Assembly (NCBI GenBank): GCA_900555715.1
Contig: USMC01000002.1
Coordinates: 40,775-104,774, forward strand
Direction of reading: 5' to 3'
DNA: 64,000 nt
DNA from: an uncultured Porphyromonadaceae bacterium
GTDB lineage: Bacteria; Bacteroidota; Bacteroidia; Bacteroidales; Muribaculaceae
Below are positions 53,869 through 61,714 of this stretch, piece by piece. The stretch's first letter is position 1; the number at the start of each line of letters is the position of its first letter. Below the pieces are notes generated by a model that was not told the DNA's origin, searched no databases, and worked only from the letters and a program-made list of their open reading frames with translations. The translations under genes were made by a program, and so were the position numbers.

Positions 53869-55121
53869 ATCCACTCTTTAGCTTTAAGGATGCTGTCGAC
53901 GACATCAATAATGTGGTAGCCGTCCCAGTCGGCGCGGGTCGCCATGATAACGTAGTGCAGATCGATATCCGGAAAACTTGCCTCGATATAGCGGTAACCG
54001 CCGTTGTAGTTGCAGTGGTAGATGGTAAAAGGATAGCCGGGACGTATGCGCAGACCCATTCCCATAGCCATTTTTGCGTGGTGCGACGTCGTGACAGTGA
54101 TAGACGGGTGACGGTAGAGCTCAAGCATGGAGTCGGCAATTATCTTGCCGTCGAAAAGCTGTTTGCGGAAGCTCAGTATGTCGCGTACGCTGGAAAAAGC
54201 CCCGCGGTCAGCTTTGGTGAGGAAGAAGTCGGCTTCGCCATAGTCGTATTCTTCCCATTTGCTGTCGGGAGAGTTTGGGTCGGAGTCGGTAGCGGCGCGA
54301 TAGCCATGTGTGAGCCTGTTTTTGTATCGGTCGAGGCCACTGTAGTAAGATGTTTCGTGGAGTCCTGCCGGATCGAAAATATTTTCTTTCATCCACACGT
54401 CGTATTTCTGTCCGGTGACGCGCTCAATCAATGGAGCGATGAGCACAAGAGCAGGGTCGGTACGCTGATAGTGTACCGATGGCTCATAGGCGGTGCTGTC
54501 GAGCAGGGCGAATACTTTCATGTGCTCTTCTTCTGTGCCGAAGAGGCGGAAGTCTGGAGCCTCGATAAACACCGAACTTGTGTTCGAGAGATATTCGTCC
54601 CATTCCTCGGTGTTGCGCGGGCGCAACTCGGGAAGACCGGAAGTGTGGTTCATGATGTCGCTCACTTTGATATTGTCAAATATTTTCTTAGGGAACTCAG
54701 GGAAATATTTGCTGAGCGGGTCGTCGAGCAGGATGTCGACGTTAGGATCCTGATTCAGTTTGAGCAGAGCCACGGAGGCGAAAGTCTTCGAGCCGGAGGC
54801 AATGTTGAAGACTGTGCTGTCGGTGATATGCTGCGGTTCGTCCAGACGGGAAAGCCCGAAGGAATGCTGGTAGACGATTTTTCCGTCACGCATCACTGCC
54901 ACTATGGCGCCCGGACCGTCTTCGGGGAACATCGGCGCAAAGAGTCGGTCGAATGGTTCGGTTATTTCGCAGGGAGCGATGCCGCTGTCGGCGCGGTAGG
55001 CGTCTGTTTTATGTCTGCAGCCTGCGGCTATGGCGGCGCCGAGAAGGACAATGGCGCCAAGGCTATATATTGTGGTGCGGCGGAAGTCTCTCCGTGTGTG
55101 TTTTCTGTTTTCTTTTTGCAT
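53865..55121 (-). CDS. Serine beta-lactamase-like hydrolase, lipoprotein
   Basis: This 418-residue protein has an N-terminal basic stretch, then a hydrophobic segment ending in a lipobox-like IAAGC. The class C beta-lactamase/esterase fold is marked by the active-site S109-G-S-K112 (SxxK) after FNIAS, DIMNHTSGLPELRP, and the Tyr motif read here as HYQRTDPAL. The usual YxN Asn is replaced by Arg. No HTG/KTG third motif is clear. It is more likely a peptide or ester hydrolase than a true beta-lactamase. The gene has its own promoter. Confidence 0.88.
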   Translation of the reverse strand: MQKENRKHTRRDFRRTTIYSLGAIVLLGAAIAAGCRHKTDAYRADSGIAPCEITEPFDRLFAPMFPEDGPGAIVAVMRDGKIVYQHSFGLSRLDEPQHITDSTVFNIASGSKTFASVALLKLNQDPNVDILLDDPLSKYFPEFPKKIFDNIKVSDIMNHTSGLPELRPRNTEEWDEYLSNTSSVFIEAPDFRLFGTEEEHMKVFALLDSTAYEPSVHYQRTDPALVLIAPLIERVTGQKYDVWMKENIFDPAGLHETSYYSGLDRYKNRLTHGYRAATDSDPNSPDSKWEEYDYGEADFFLTKADRGAFSSVRDILSFRKQLFDGKIIADSMLELYRHPSITVTTSHHAKMAMGMGLRIRPGYPFTIYHCNYNGGYRYIEASFPDIDLHYVIMATRADWDGYHIIDVVDSILKAKEWI

Positions 55122-55140
55122 TGATGAATTGCTTGTGGTG

Positions 55141-55171
55141 CAAAATTACACCTGCACATTCGTTCCTGCAA
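55141..55171 (-). promoter_or_regulatory. Promoter of the serine hydrolase gene
   Basis: On the minus strand TTG (55169-55171), a 20-base spacer and TAATTTTG (55141-55148) match the full consensus, 19 bases before the ATG. Confidence 0.78.
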
Positions 55172-55224
55172 CCGCTTAACCGATTTTTGAACGCTTTGTA
55201 GCCGGATTGTGACTTGGATACCGT

Positions 55225-56079
55225 TTAAATCCACCGCAGAAGCGTCCCGTCGGCGGAGATAAGAGCTATGGAGGGAGTCGCGCGGATATACAGGATATGG
55301 TGGCTGTCGACTACGCGCCCGGTGTCGCGGGCTACTGTCCAGCCGGCTGGCATTTCGCCGAGATGTCTGCGCCAGGCATCGTCGTCGTCGCCGAGGTAGA
55401 TGGCGAGAACAGGTAGATTGCCTATGGCGCTGTCTGCCATCAGATCGAAAGCCGCCTGACGGCAGTTGCCGCAGCCCGGTTCGTAGAAGAAGAGTATGAA
55501 AGGCTTGCCTGCGAAGTCGCGCGTGGATATCCGGCTGCCGTCGGCTGTGCTGACGGTGAAGTCCGGCAGTTTGCGTCCCGCACGGTTTGTGTCGATGATG
55601 CGCAGTTTCTCTTTGGCGGCGAAAGCGTCCGGAGCGTCATCGGCAGCGAAGAGCGCGAAAGGTTCGTAGAGCTCTTCGGAAAAGAGCGGAGATGACGGGT
55701 CGAAGAGATAGCGGTCGGCTACGGAAGCGGTGAAGAGGTAGACGTCCTGTCCGGCGCGGAGGGCGCGGCTCATCATCGTGTCGACGGCTTCGGCACGTCT
55801 GCTGGGTACAGCCATGTGCATGATAGCGGCAAAGTTGGCGAAGCTCTGTTCCATCAGTGCCGTGTCGAGGCTGGCGCTCCGGTCGGCGAAGTCGAGGCTG
55901 TCCCAGAAGTGGAGCAGAAGATAAGAGGCGCGTTCCTGCGGGTCTGTGATGCCGGCAGGTATAGTCGGCACAGCGAGTTCTTTCGCCTCCGGATGCTTTT
56001 CCTCGGGAGATGGTTCCTTCTTTGCCGGTGTGCATGCGGCAAAAATGATGGCGGTGGCAAAGGCGATGATGGTTTTCAT
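55225..56079 (-). CDS. DUF5106 thioredoxin-like lipoprotein, last gene of the pilus operon
   Basis: The protein has 284 residues from the ATG at 56079. A lipoprotein signal (MKTIIAFATAIIFAAC) is followed by a helical DUF5106 domain (LLLHFWDSLDFADRSASLDT) and a thioredoxin-like domain with an intact CGNC motif (FFYEPGCGNCRQAAFDLMAD). It is coupled to the tip-like gene by ATGA. The intact CxxC suggests a periplasmic thiol role, possibly in pilus subunit folding, which is inference. Compare the CxxC-less paralogue at 41045-41947. Confidence 0.83.
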   Translation of the reverse strand: MKTIIAFATAIIFAACTPAKKEPSPEEKHPEAKELAVPTIPAGITDPQERASYLLLHFWDSLDFADRSASLDTALMEQSFANFAAIMHMAVPSRRAEAVDTMMSRALRAGQDVYLFTASVADRYLFDPSSPLFSEELYEPFALFAADDAPDAFAAKEKLRIIDTNRAGRKLPDFTVSTADGSRISTRDFAGKPFILFFYEPGCGNCRQAAFDLMADSAIGNLPVLAIYLGDDDDAWRRHLGEMPAGWTVARDTGRVVDSHHILYIRATPSIALISADGTLLRWI

Positions 56080-59000
56080 TCCGTTATATCGCGCACGCAG
56101 CGGATGAGGGCTGAGGTATGGTCTTTCCACGACTGAGTGATGGAGCCTGTCAACGCCCACAGGAAGAAGTGCGTGGTGGTCGTATTATCATAAGGCGTTA
56201 CTTTTGTCCCGTTGTTGTCGAAGGCCGCCATGGTGCAGCTCAGATACCAGTTGTCTCTGATCAGACCGTAGTTGCGCATGATAGCGAGCTCGTTGATATT
56301 GGGCAGGCGCCAGCCGTTGCCCGTGAGTTTGGAGCACGGGTTCCCGGTGCCGTTTATGGTGTTACGCAGATTTGTCCATCTTTCCGGGCTTACGTTGCTC
56401 GTGATGGTGCTTGCGTCGCTTCTGTATACCTCGAAGCCGTTACGGTAGATGGAGTTGTAGTCGTAGTCGACAAGCGAGTGGACGGGCATTTGGAAACTGC
56501 CGTTTCCGTTGCCTCCGGTATATGGAACCTGCCGTATATTGGTGAGGTTGTAGAATGTAGGCTTAAAGCATGTGCGGCCGCTGGAGTTGGTGTAGCTCTC
56601 GTAGGCGACAATGATGGGGTCGTCGGTTGTGGCAACCGTTGTGAGGTTTGTGCCGAGGTTGCGCACGCAGCGTATCTGCTGGGGGTAGGAGGTGTGACCG
56701 AGATTGGTCGACCATTTGACAACGTCGGAGTATGTGCTTGTCGACATGCCTTCCATAGCCCAAAGCACATTGTTGTCGCTGGAGTAGAAGAGGTATTTGC
56801 CCACAAGTTCGTTTGCAAACGTAACGCCCGACGGCACTTCGAGTTTCTTGACATCGGTGAAGTTGATGATGGCGTTGTCGCCGAGCGAATGCGAGCCGAG
56901 CACCATCTGGAGGTATTTGCTCAGTACGGGCACGTACCACCGCAGTTCGTCAGTGTCGATCTTTCCGTTACCGTTGAGGTCGCGGTTGCGGTTTATGCAT
57001 CCTGCGATGCCTTCGAAGAAATTCGCATCTGCGGTATAGGTGGGATTGGGGTCAAGTTTGGTGGCGGATTTTGTCCCTGAATACGCCACTGTCTGCGGCA
57101 GGTTCTTCAGTTCTCCGGCGGTGTTGGCGGCATTTACGGGTACCCGCTGAGGCACGGTGCGGTTGATGAATCTGCTCCAGTTGCCGCCGTTGGTGTAGTA
57201 GCTGAGATTGGCGCGACCGTTTACATCGCTTATTTTGTTGTTGTTTATGGTGTTTCCGAGTGAGCTGCGTAGCTTGAGACCGAAGCTTTCGTTGGTGTGC
57301 TCCATACCTAACGCCGAGCCTTGGACCTTGGAAGACGAGGCAGAGGTGGTGGTAATCTCTGTGTTGTAATATGTGAGGATGGAGTTTTGGGAAATGGCGT
57401 ATTTTGCGTGTGCGTATATGCTGTGGCCGTCGTCCGACACCGCTTTGGTGACGCGTATGAAGAACTGGCGCGGATCGGCGTTGACATATCCGTGCCACTG
57501 CGGCTTGCCGTTGACAAATGTCTTTTCGTCGGAGCCGTAACCGTAGTCGTAGGTGTATTCCTTGACGAAAATGGTGTACCAGTCGCTGCTTGAGCGCTGC
57601 TTGCTCTCGTCGATGCCCCGTGAGGCGTCCAGAAGGTTGAAAGTCTCGCCGCTCGAGCCGCCGCGTGGCTCGTAGACGGCATAGGTGTTCTCGTCTTTTG
57701 TCTTGCGGAATTCTACCCAGTCGATGTATTTTTTTATTTCCGGATTTGCGGCTACAACCTCGTCGTATGTCTTGCCCGCGAATTCCGGACTGCTCTCGTT
57801 GTACGATTTACGACCGCCGTTGAGATTGTCGTAGGTGGTGATGATGAAGCCGAATCCCTCGCTGGAGCCGCCGACGTGCTCCACCCACTTACGGAGCTCG
57901 TCTTTGGTGAGGCAGACGTTGAACTGGGAGTAGTGGCAGTCGAGGTATACCGTCGGCTCCTGCACGTCCGACACGAGTCCTTCAACGCCCGGTGTTTCGT
58001 CCTTGCAGATGGCTTCGAGACGGATGTCGTTGAGTCCGTTGACGGTGACGTTGTAGGTATATGCCACGTTCCGGTAGCTGTTGAAGTCGGTCGCCACCTT
58101 GTCCATGTAGCCCAGATGTATGATGAAGTTGGCTGTGCCTGTGCGGTTCGATGGTAAGTCGTCAGCTCCTGGATTTTCCACCACGTTGCCATCTTCGTCC
58201 ACATAGAATGGATGCAGGTAGTCTACGGTGCAGTTTATTACGATATACGTAGCCATGTTGTTCGGCGTCCATGTGTCGCCGGTGAGGCTTGTGAAGAGCT
58301 TGAGCCCGTCGGTCGTCTCTGTGTATTTGTCGCGCTGCTCATAGGACGTCAGGGGAGAGGCGGCGCTGACGGTGCCGGTGTGCTTGTTTTCGCCGAGCCA
58401 GAAGTCGAAGGAGTAGTCGCTGTCGTCGTTGCGGGTAAAAAAGCTTGAGCCGAACTCGGCGGGCGTCTTGTAGTAGGCGTCGCGGTCGGAGATAGTGGCG
58501 TCGTCGCCGTAGTTGCTCTGTCTCTCGAAGAGCCATGTGAAGGCGGGAGCGTTGACTACACGGTAGCTGTGCGGGGTGATTGCTATGTCGCTGGGCAAGC
58601 CTGACTTGATGTTGAACTTGATGTGCGACACTAAGCGGCGCAGATGTATGCAGCCGGGCATACTCACCTTGTTGCCTGTACCGGAGGGCTGTGGAATGGT
58701 GTAGGGATCGAAGTTGCGGTGCTCCCATTCCTCGGGTTTGTAGTCGGTGTCTCTGTTGATGTATGTGCCGGACATTGCCAGGGGCAGCGGCGGAGCGTTG
58801 ACATTCTCGGTATTGGACGGCGACGGTGTGGCTATGTCAAGGAACTTCACCCATGTGTCGGCTTCATTGAGCAGCTCCGCGAGGGTCTGCTGTTTGCCGG
58901 GGTCTGCTTCGGGATTGCTCTTGTGTACGCCCTTGTTGCCGGTGTTGGCAACGGCAACGATGTAGCTCGGTCCGGAGAGTGTGCGCAGCGAGAACGTGTA

Positions 59001-59327
59001 CTTCTTATGCTCCGTTATCGACGACGGCGGCGTGACTTTAATCCATCCCTTGCGTCCCCAGCTGTCCATCGACGTCAGTTCGCCGGTGACGCTGCTGTAA
59101 GTGGCTATCCACAGGCTTTGAACCTCATTGAGGTAGGCCTGACTTATGTCGGCGCGTGAACGGGCTTCCATCCGTGGAAATATCACCGGCACTTCTATCT
59201 CCACTTCCTCGCCGATAGACGTGAAGTCGTAGCTTATGTCCTGCTCAGAGCAGGAGCTGAGCACGACCGCGACTGTTGCCACTGTCACATATATCAGATA
59301 ATGTATGTAATGCCGCAGGATGCTCAT
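56076..59327 (-). CDS. Large tip-like pilus lipoprotein (DUF4906-like)
   Basis: This 1083-residue protein has a lipoprotein start (ATVAVVLSSC) and a Ser-Arg-Ala site at residues 57-59. The long beta-rich body carries an EF-hand-like loop at about residues 780-792 (DLNGNGKIDTDEL). The C-terminal block contains GWRLPNINELAIMRNYG and ends LIRCVRDITE, as in DUF4906 proteins of pilus loci. Position after the smaller subunits and size suggest the adhesive tip or shaft protein. It lies 7 bases past the gene upstream. Confidence 0.83.
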   Translation of the reverse strand: MSILRHYIHYLIYVTVATVAVVLSSCSEQDISYDFTSIGEEVEIEVPVIFPRMEARSRADISQAYLNEVQSLWIATYSSVTGELTSMDSWGRKGWIKVTPPSSITEHKKYTFSLRTLSGPSYIVAVANTGNKGVHKSNPEADPGKQQTLAELLNEADTWVKFLDIATPSPSNTENVNAPPLPLAMSGTYINRDTDYKPEEWEHRNFDPYTIPQPSGTGNKVSMPGCIHLRRLVSHIKFNIKSGLPSDIAITPHSYRVVNAPAFTWLFERQSNYGDDATISDRDAYYKTPAEFGSSFFTRNDDSDYSFDFWLGENKHTGTVSAASPLTSYEQRDKYTETTDGLKLFTSLTGDTWTPNNMATYIVINCTVDYLHPFYVDEDGNVVENPGADDLPSNRTGTANFIIHLGYMDKVATDFNSYRNVAYTYNVTVNGLNDIRLEAICKDETPGVEGLVSDVQEPTVYLDCHYSQFNVCLTKDELRKWVEHVGGSSEGFGFIITTYDNLNGGRKSYNESSPEFAGKTYDEVVAANPEIKKYIDWVEFRKTKDENTYAVYEPRGGSSGETFNLLDASRGIDESKQRSSSDWYTIFVKEYTYDYGYGSDEKTFVNGKPQWHGYVNADPRQFFIRVTKAVSDDGHSIYAHAKYAISQNSILTYYNTEITTTSASSSKVQGSALGMEHTNESFGLKLRSSLGNTINNNKISDVNGRANLSYYTNGGNWSRFINRTVPQRVPVNAANTAGELKNLPQTVAYSGTKSATKLDPNPTYTADANFFEGIAGCINRNRDLNGNGKIDTDELRWYVPVLSKYLQMVLGSHSLGDNAIINFTDVKKLEVPSGVTFANELVGKYLFYSSDNNVLWAMEGMSTSTYSDVVKWSTNLGHTSYPQQIRCVRNLGTNLTTVATTDDPIIVAYESYTNSSGRTCFKPTFYNLTNIRQVPYTGGNGNGSFQMPVHSLVDYDYNSIYRNGFEVYRSDASTITSNVSPERWTNLRNTINGTGNPCSKLTGNGWRLPNINELAIMRNYGLIRDNWYLSCTMAAFDNNGTKVTPYDNTTTTHFFLWALTGSITQSWKDHTSALIRCVRDITE

Positions 59328-59334
59328 AAACGTA

Positions 59335-60612
59335 TCAGTTGTATTCGGGAATGTCGATTGTTACGGGTGTCATGGGGCAGACGGTCCATTTGGCGTTCAG
59401 CTCACCTTCCATTTGCCCTACGCCTACTATTTCGAAGCGGTAGATGTGGTTACGCAGTATTCTCTCGAAGTCGGAGGGATCGCCGTCGGTGTTGTACACT
59501 CGGAAATTGAGACGGTATGTCTTCGAAGGATTGCCCTGGAGCCGTACCGTCATGTAAGGGGCTTCGGAGGTGGCGCTGCGCCATCCGTCGGCATATTCCC
59601 ACAGGTAGCAGGAGAAGACCGGGAATCCGTCGTGATACTGTGTCCGTGAGGCAGGGTCGGGAAGCATTGTAATTGGACTGCCGGTACCGTAGGTGCTGCC
59701 GGCGGCACGTGTGGGCGACGTAACTTGCTCTGTCGCCACCGACGATGTGTTCTGCCACAGGTCGAGGGCGGGCACGCAGCTGCCCGTCGGCATGATGCCG
59801 CTGAAGGTGACGGAGGATATGCGTTTGCCGTCGCTCTGGTATTTCTGGTCCCATGCTCCGGTGATGTCGATCTTGTCGATAATTTCAATTTTCCCCATTG
59901 CCCGGAGGAGATCGACGTCATTGCCGGTAAGTTCGGAGATTTCGAGCGGATTGTCTGATGATGATGCCCGCAGACGGTCGGTGGGAACGCTGAAACGCTG
60001 TATCCCCGCCATAGGGATGTGCTGCCCGTTTTTGGAAGCGTCGAGAAGCTGCGAGGTATCGGGCTGGCTGAGCATGGGCTGTTTTATAAGCGAACTGAAA
60101 ACTTCTTCCATATCCGTTCCGCGGGTGAAGTAAGGAAAGCCAAGCTGCATCGACATGCCGTTGGCGATAACCATGATGTAGAAGTCGACAGTGGCGGTTC
60201 CCTTTTTTTCATCTGTGGCATCCGTGAAGTACTGGTCTTTCACAACAGTAGTGCAGGTATAGTATGCCATGCCCGTGCCGTCGAACGGTCCGATGACCTG
60301 TGTCGTGGGCGTGAAATCCTGGAGATAGGAGCCTGTGCCGTCGAAGAGGAAGAAGCGGATGTCGTCGCCTGCGATGTCGATATAGTTCTCCGAGCCTGTT
60401 CCGGGGGCTTCCGTATAGTCTTCCGGCGCGCGCGACGTTGTCTTGGATGCTCCGGGAGCGCTGTACGACACTAACGAGAAAGATATGGTTATTCCCTGTA
60501 TGTCATTGCCGTCGTCGGGGATGTCGGTGCTGCTGCCGGAGCACGCCTGAAGGAGCGCTGCCGTGAGCAGTGCCGCTGCAACATTGATGATATGTCGTCT
60601 CAGGCGTAGCAT
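59335..60612 (-). CDS. Accessory pilus subunit (fimbrillin-like lipoprotein)
   Basis: This 425-residue protein has a lipoprotein signal (NVAAALLTAALLQAC), a fimbrillin-type N-terminal strand region (ITISFSLVSYSAPGASKTTS) and a Ser-Arg-Ala site at 60-62. The C-terminal domain ends in a Trp-containing strand (ELNAKWTVCPMTPVTIDIPE). It resembles accessory Mfa/Fim subunits. It lies 9 bases after the anchor gene and 7 before the tip-like gene, all co-oriented. Confidence 0.8.
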   Translation of the reverse strand: MLRLRRHIINVAAALLTAALLQACSGSSTDIPDDGNDIQGITISFSLVSYSAPGASKTTSRAPEDYTEAPGTGSENYIDIAGDDIRFFLFDGTGSYLQDFTPTTQVIGPFDGTGMAYYTCTTVVKDQYFTDATDEKKGTATVDFYIMVIANGMSMQLGFPYFTRGTDMEEVFSSLIKQPMLSQPDTSQLLDASKNGQHIPMAGIQRFSVPTDRLRASSSDNPLEISELTGNDVDLLRAMGKIEIIDKIDITGAWDQKYQSDGKRISSVTFSGIMPTGSCVPALDLWQNTSSVATEQVTSPTRAAGSTYGTGSPITMLPDPASRTQYHDGFPVFSCYLWEYADGWRSATSEAPYMTVRLQGNPSKTYRLNFRVYNTDGDPSDFERILRNHIYRFEIVGVGQMEGELNAKWTVCPMTPVTIDIPEYN

Positions 60613-60621
60613 TCAGAGATC

Positions 60622-61656
60622 TTACATCTGCGATTCCTGTTTAGGCACCACCCGCCAGCCGTTGATGAAAATTCTTGCTTTTGCCCATGTGGAGCCTTCT
60701 TCGAGGAAGAGGCTGAATGTGAATTCGTCGACGCCGTCGAGATAGTCCTGAGGCGTTTCGAGAAGGCTGTAATGGTCCTTGACGAGCATAAGATAGTCGA
60801 CGAGCGGGAAGCGTATCACTTCTTCGGCAGTGCCGGCTATTCTGACAATCACTTCCTGCCTGCTGTCTGCCATCACGCGGCTTGTGGTAAGTCTTGCGAC
60901 GACACCGGAGCGGCTTTCGTCGTCGGCGCGGACACCGCTCACTGCCGTCTGCTGCACTTCCCACGGACGGTAGGAGAATGCTTCGGGAGCCGACGGGGTG
61001 TTGTCGGCGCTCAGCTCGCTCGATGCGCCTGTTATTTCAAAACTGAACGTGCCGGGATCTATTTCCTCGCCGTTCATGTTCTGAAGTATGATGTTGAAAC
61101 GGTTGGTGTCCTTGATGAGGTATAGTGGTCCGACGTCGACCTTGCCGGGCTTTTCGGGCAGTTCGATGTCGGTGGATATTCCGTGGAAGAGGGGCACGAT
61201 GTCGTGTGCCGAGAAGAGTGTGCCGTCGGCGGCGTGCTCAAGAGGTAGCGAGGCAGAGAGGTCGCCTATAGCCGCAGGGCTTTCGGCGTTGCTGATGGAG
61301 AAAGAAACGGGGTCGGCTGCTGCTGCGGTGCCGGTGCACCAGGCAAGCATTCCGTAGCGTCCGGCGGGGAGGTCGAGGTCGATGCTGAAATCGTTTTCAG
61401 CGGTGCTGGGGCGCGCGATATGGTACTGGCGGGCGAGTTCGCCGCTGCTGTCGAAAACATATAGTCCCACGCCTGTCACCTGACGTCCGAAGGCGTCAGA
61501 GCGCAAAACGTTGGCTTCGTAGCGGAATGAGACAGTGTAGCTTGTCGCGCATCCGCTGCGGTCGTCAAAGATGAGGGAATCGCACGATGCCAGAAGACCG
61601 GATCCTGCGACAAGTGATGCGATAAGCGCTTTGCGTCCTTTGAAGATAATGTTCAT
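60622..61656 (-). CDS. FimB/Mfa2-family pilus anchor subunit
   Basis: This 344-residue protein has a lipoprotein signal (VAGSGLLASC) followed by DSLIFDDRSGCATSYTVSFR, the FimB/Mfa2 entry. The transthyretin-like domains include ITGVGLY-type and LVDYLMLVKDHYSLL strands, and the protein ends IFINGWRVVPKQ. In P. gingivalis Mfa2 anchors the pilus and controls its length. No Ser-Arg-Ala site follows the lipobox, in line with staying membrane-bound. Confidence 0.88.
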   Translation of the reverse strand: MNIIFKGRKALIASLVAGSGLLASCDSLIFDDRSGCATSYTVSFRYEANVLRSDAFGRQVTGVGLYVFDSSGELARQYHIARPSTAENDFSIDLDLPAGRYGMLAWCTGTAAAADPVSFSISNAESPAAIGDLSASLPLEHAADGTLFSAHDIVPLFHGISTDIELPEKPGKVDVGPLYLIKDTNRFNIILQNMNGEEIDPGTFSFEITGASSELSADNTPSAPEAFSYRPWEVQQTAVSGVRADDESRSGVVARLTTSRVMADSRQEVIVRIAGTAEEVIRFPLVDYLMLVKDHYSLLETPQDYLDGVDEFTFSLFLEEGSTWAKARIFINGWRVVPKQESQM

Positions 61657-61673
61657 TAAGGGAAATGGGAATG

Positions 61674-61697
61674 GGCGGGCGGCAGACGCCGCCCGCC
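61674..61697. other. GC hairpin between major subunit and anchor genes
   Basis: A perfect 10-bp stem (GGCGGGCGGC / GCCGCCCGCC) with a 4-base loop lies 18 bases past the major-subunit stop, with no T-run after it on the minus strand. It may protect the 3' end of the major-subunit message or give partial termination. Confidence 0.6.
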
Positions 61698-61714
61698 GTT
61701 ATATCTGAGCTATA

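Noticed and set aside
53865..55121. True beta-lactamase regulated by the BlaI-like repressor
   Set aside because: The gene is far from the repressor, lacks the AACTAA palindromes at its promoter, and has a changed second motif.
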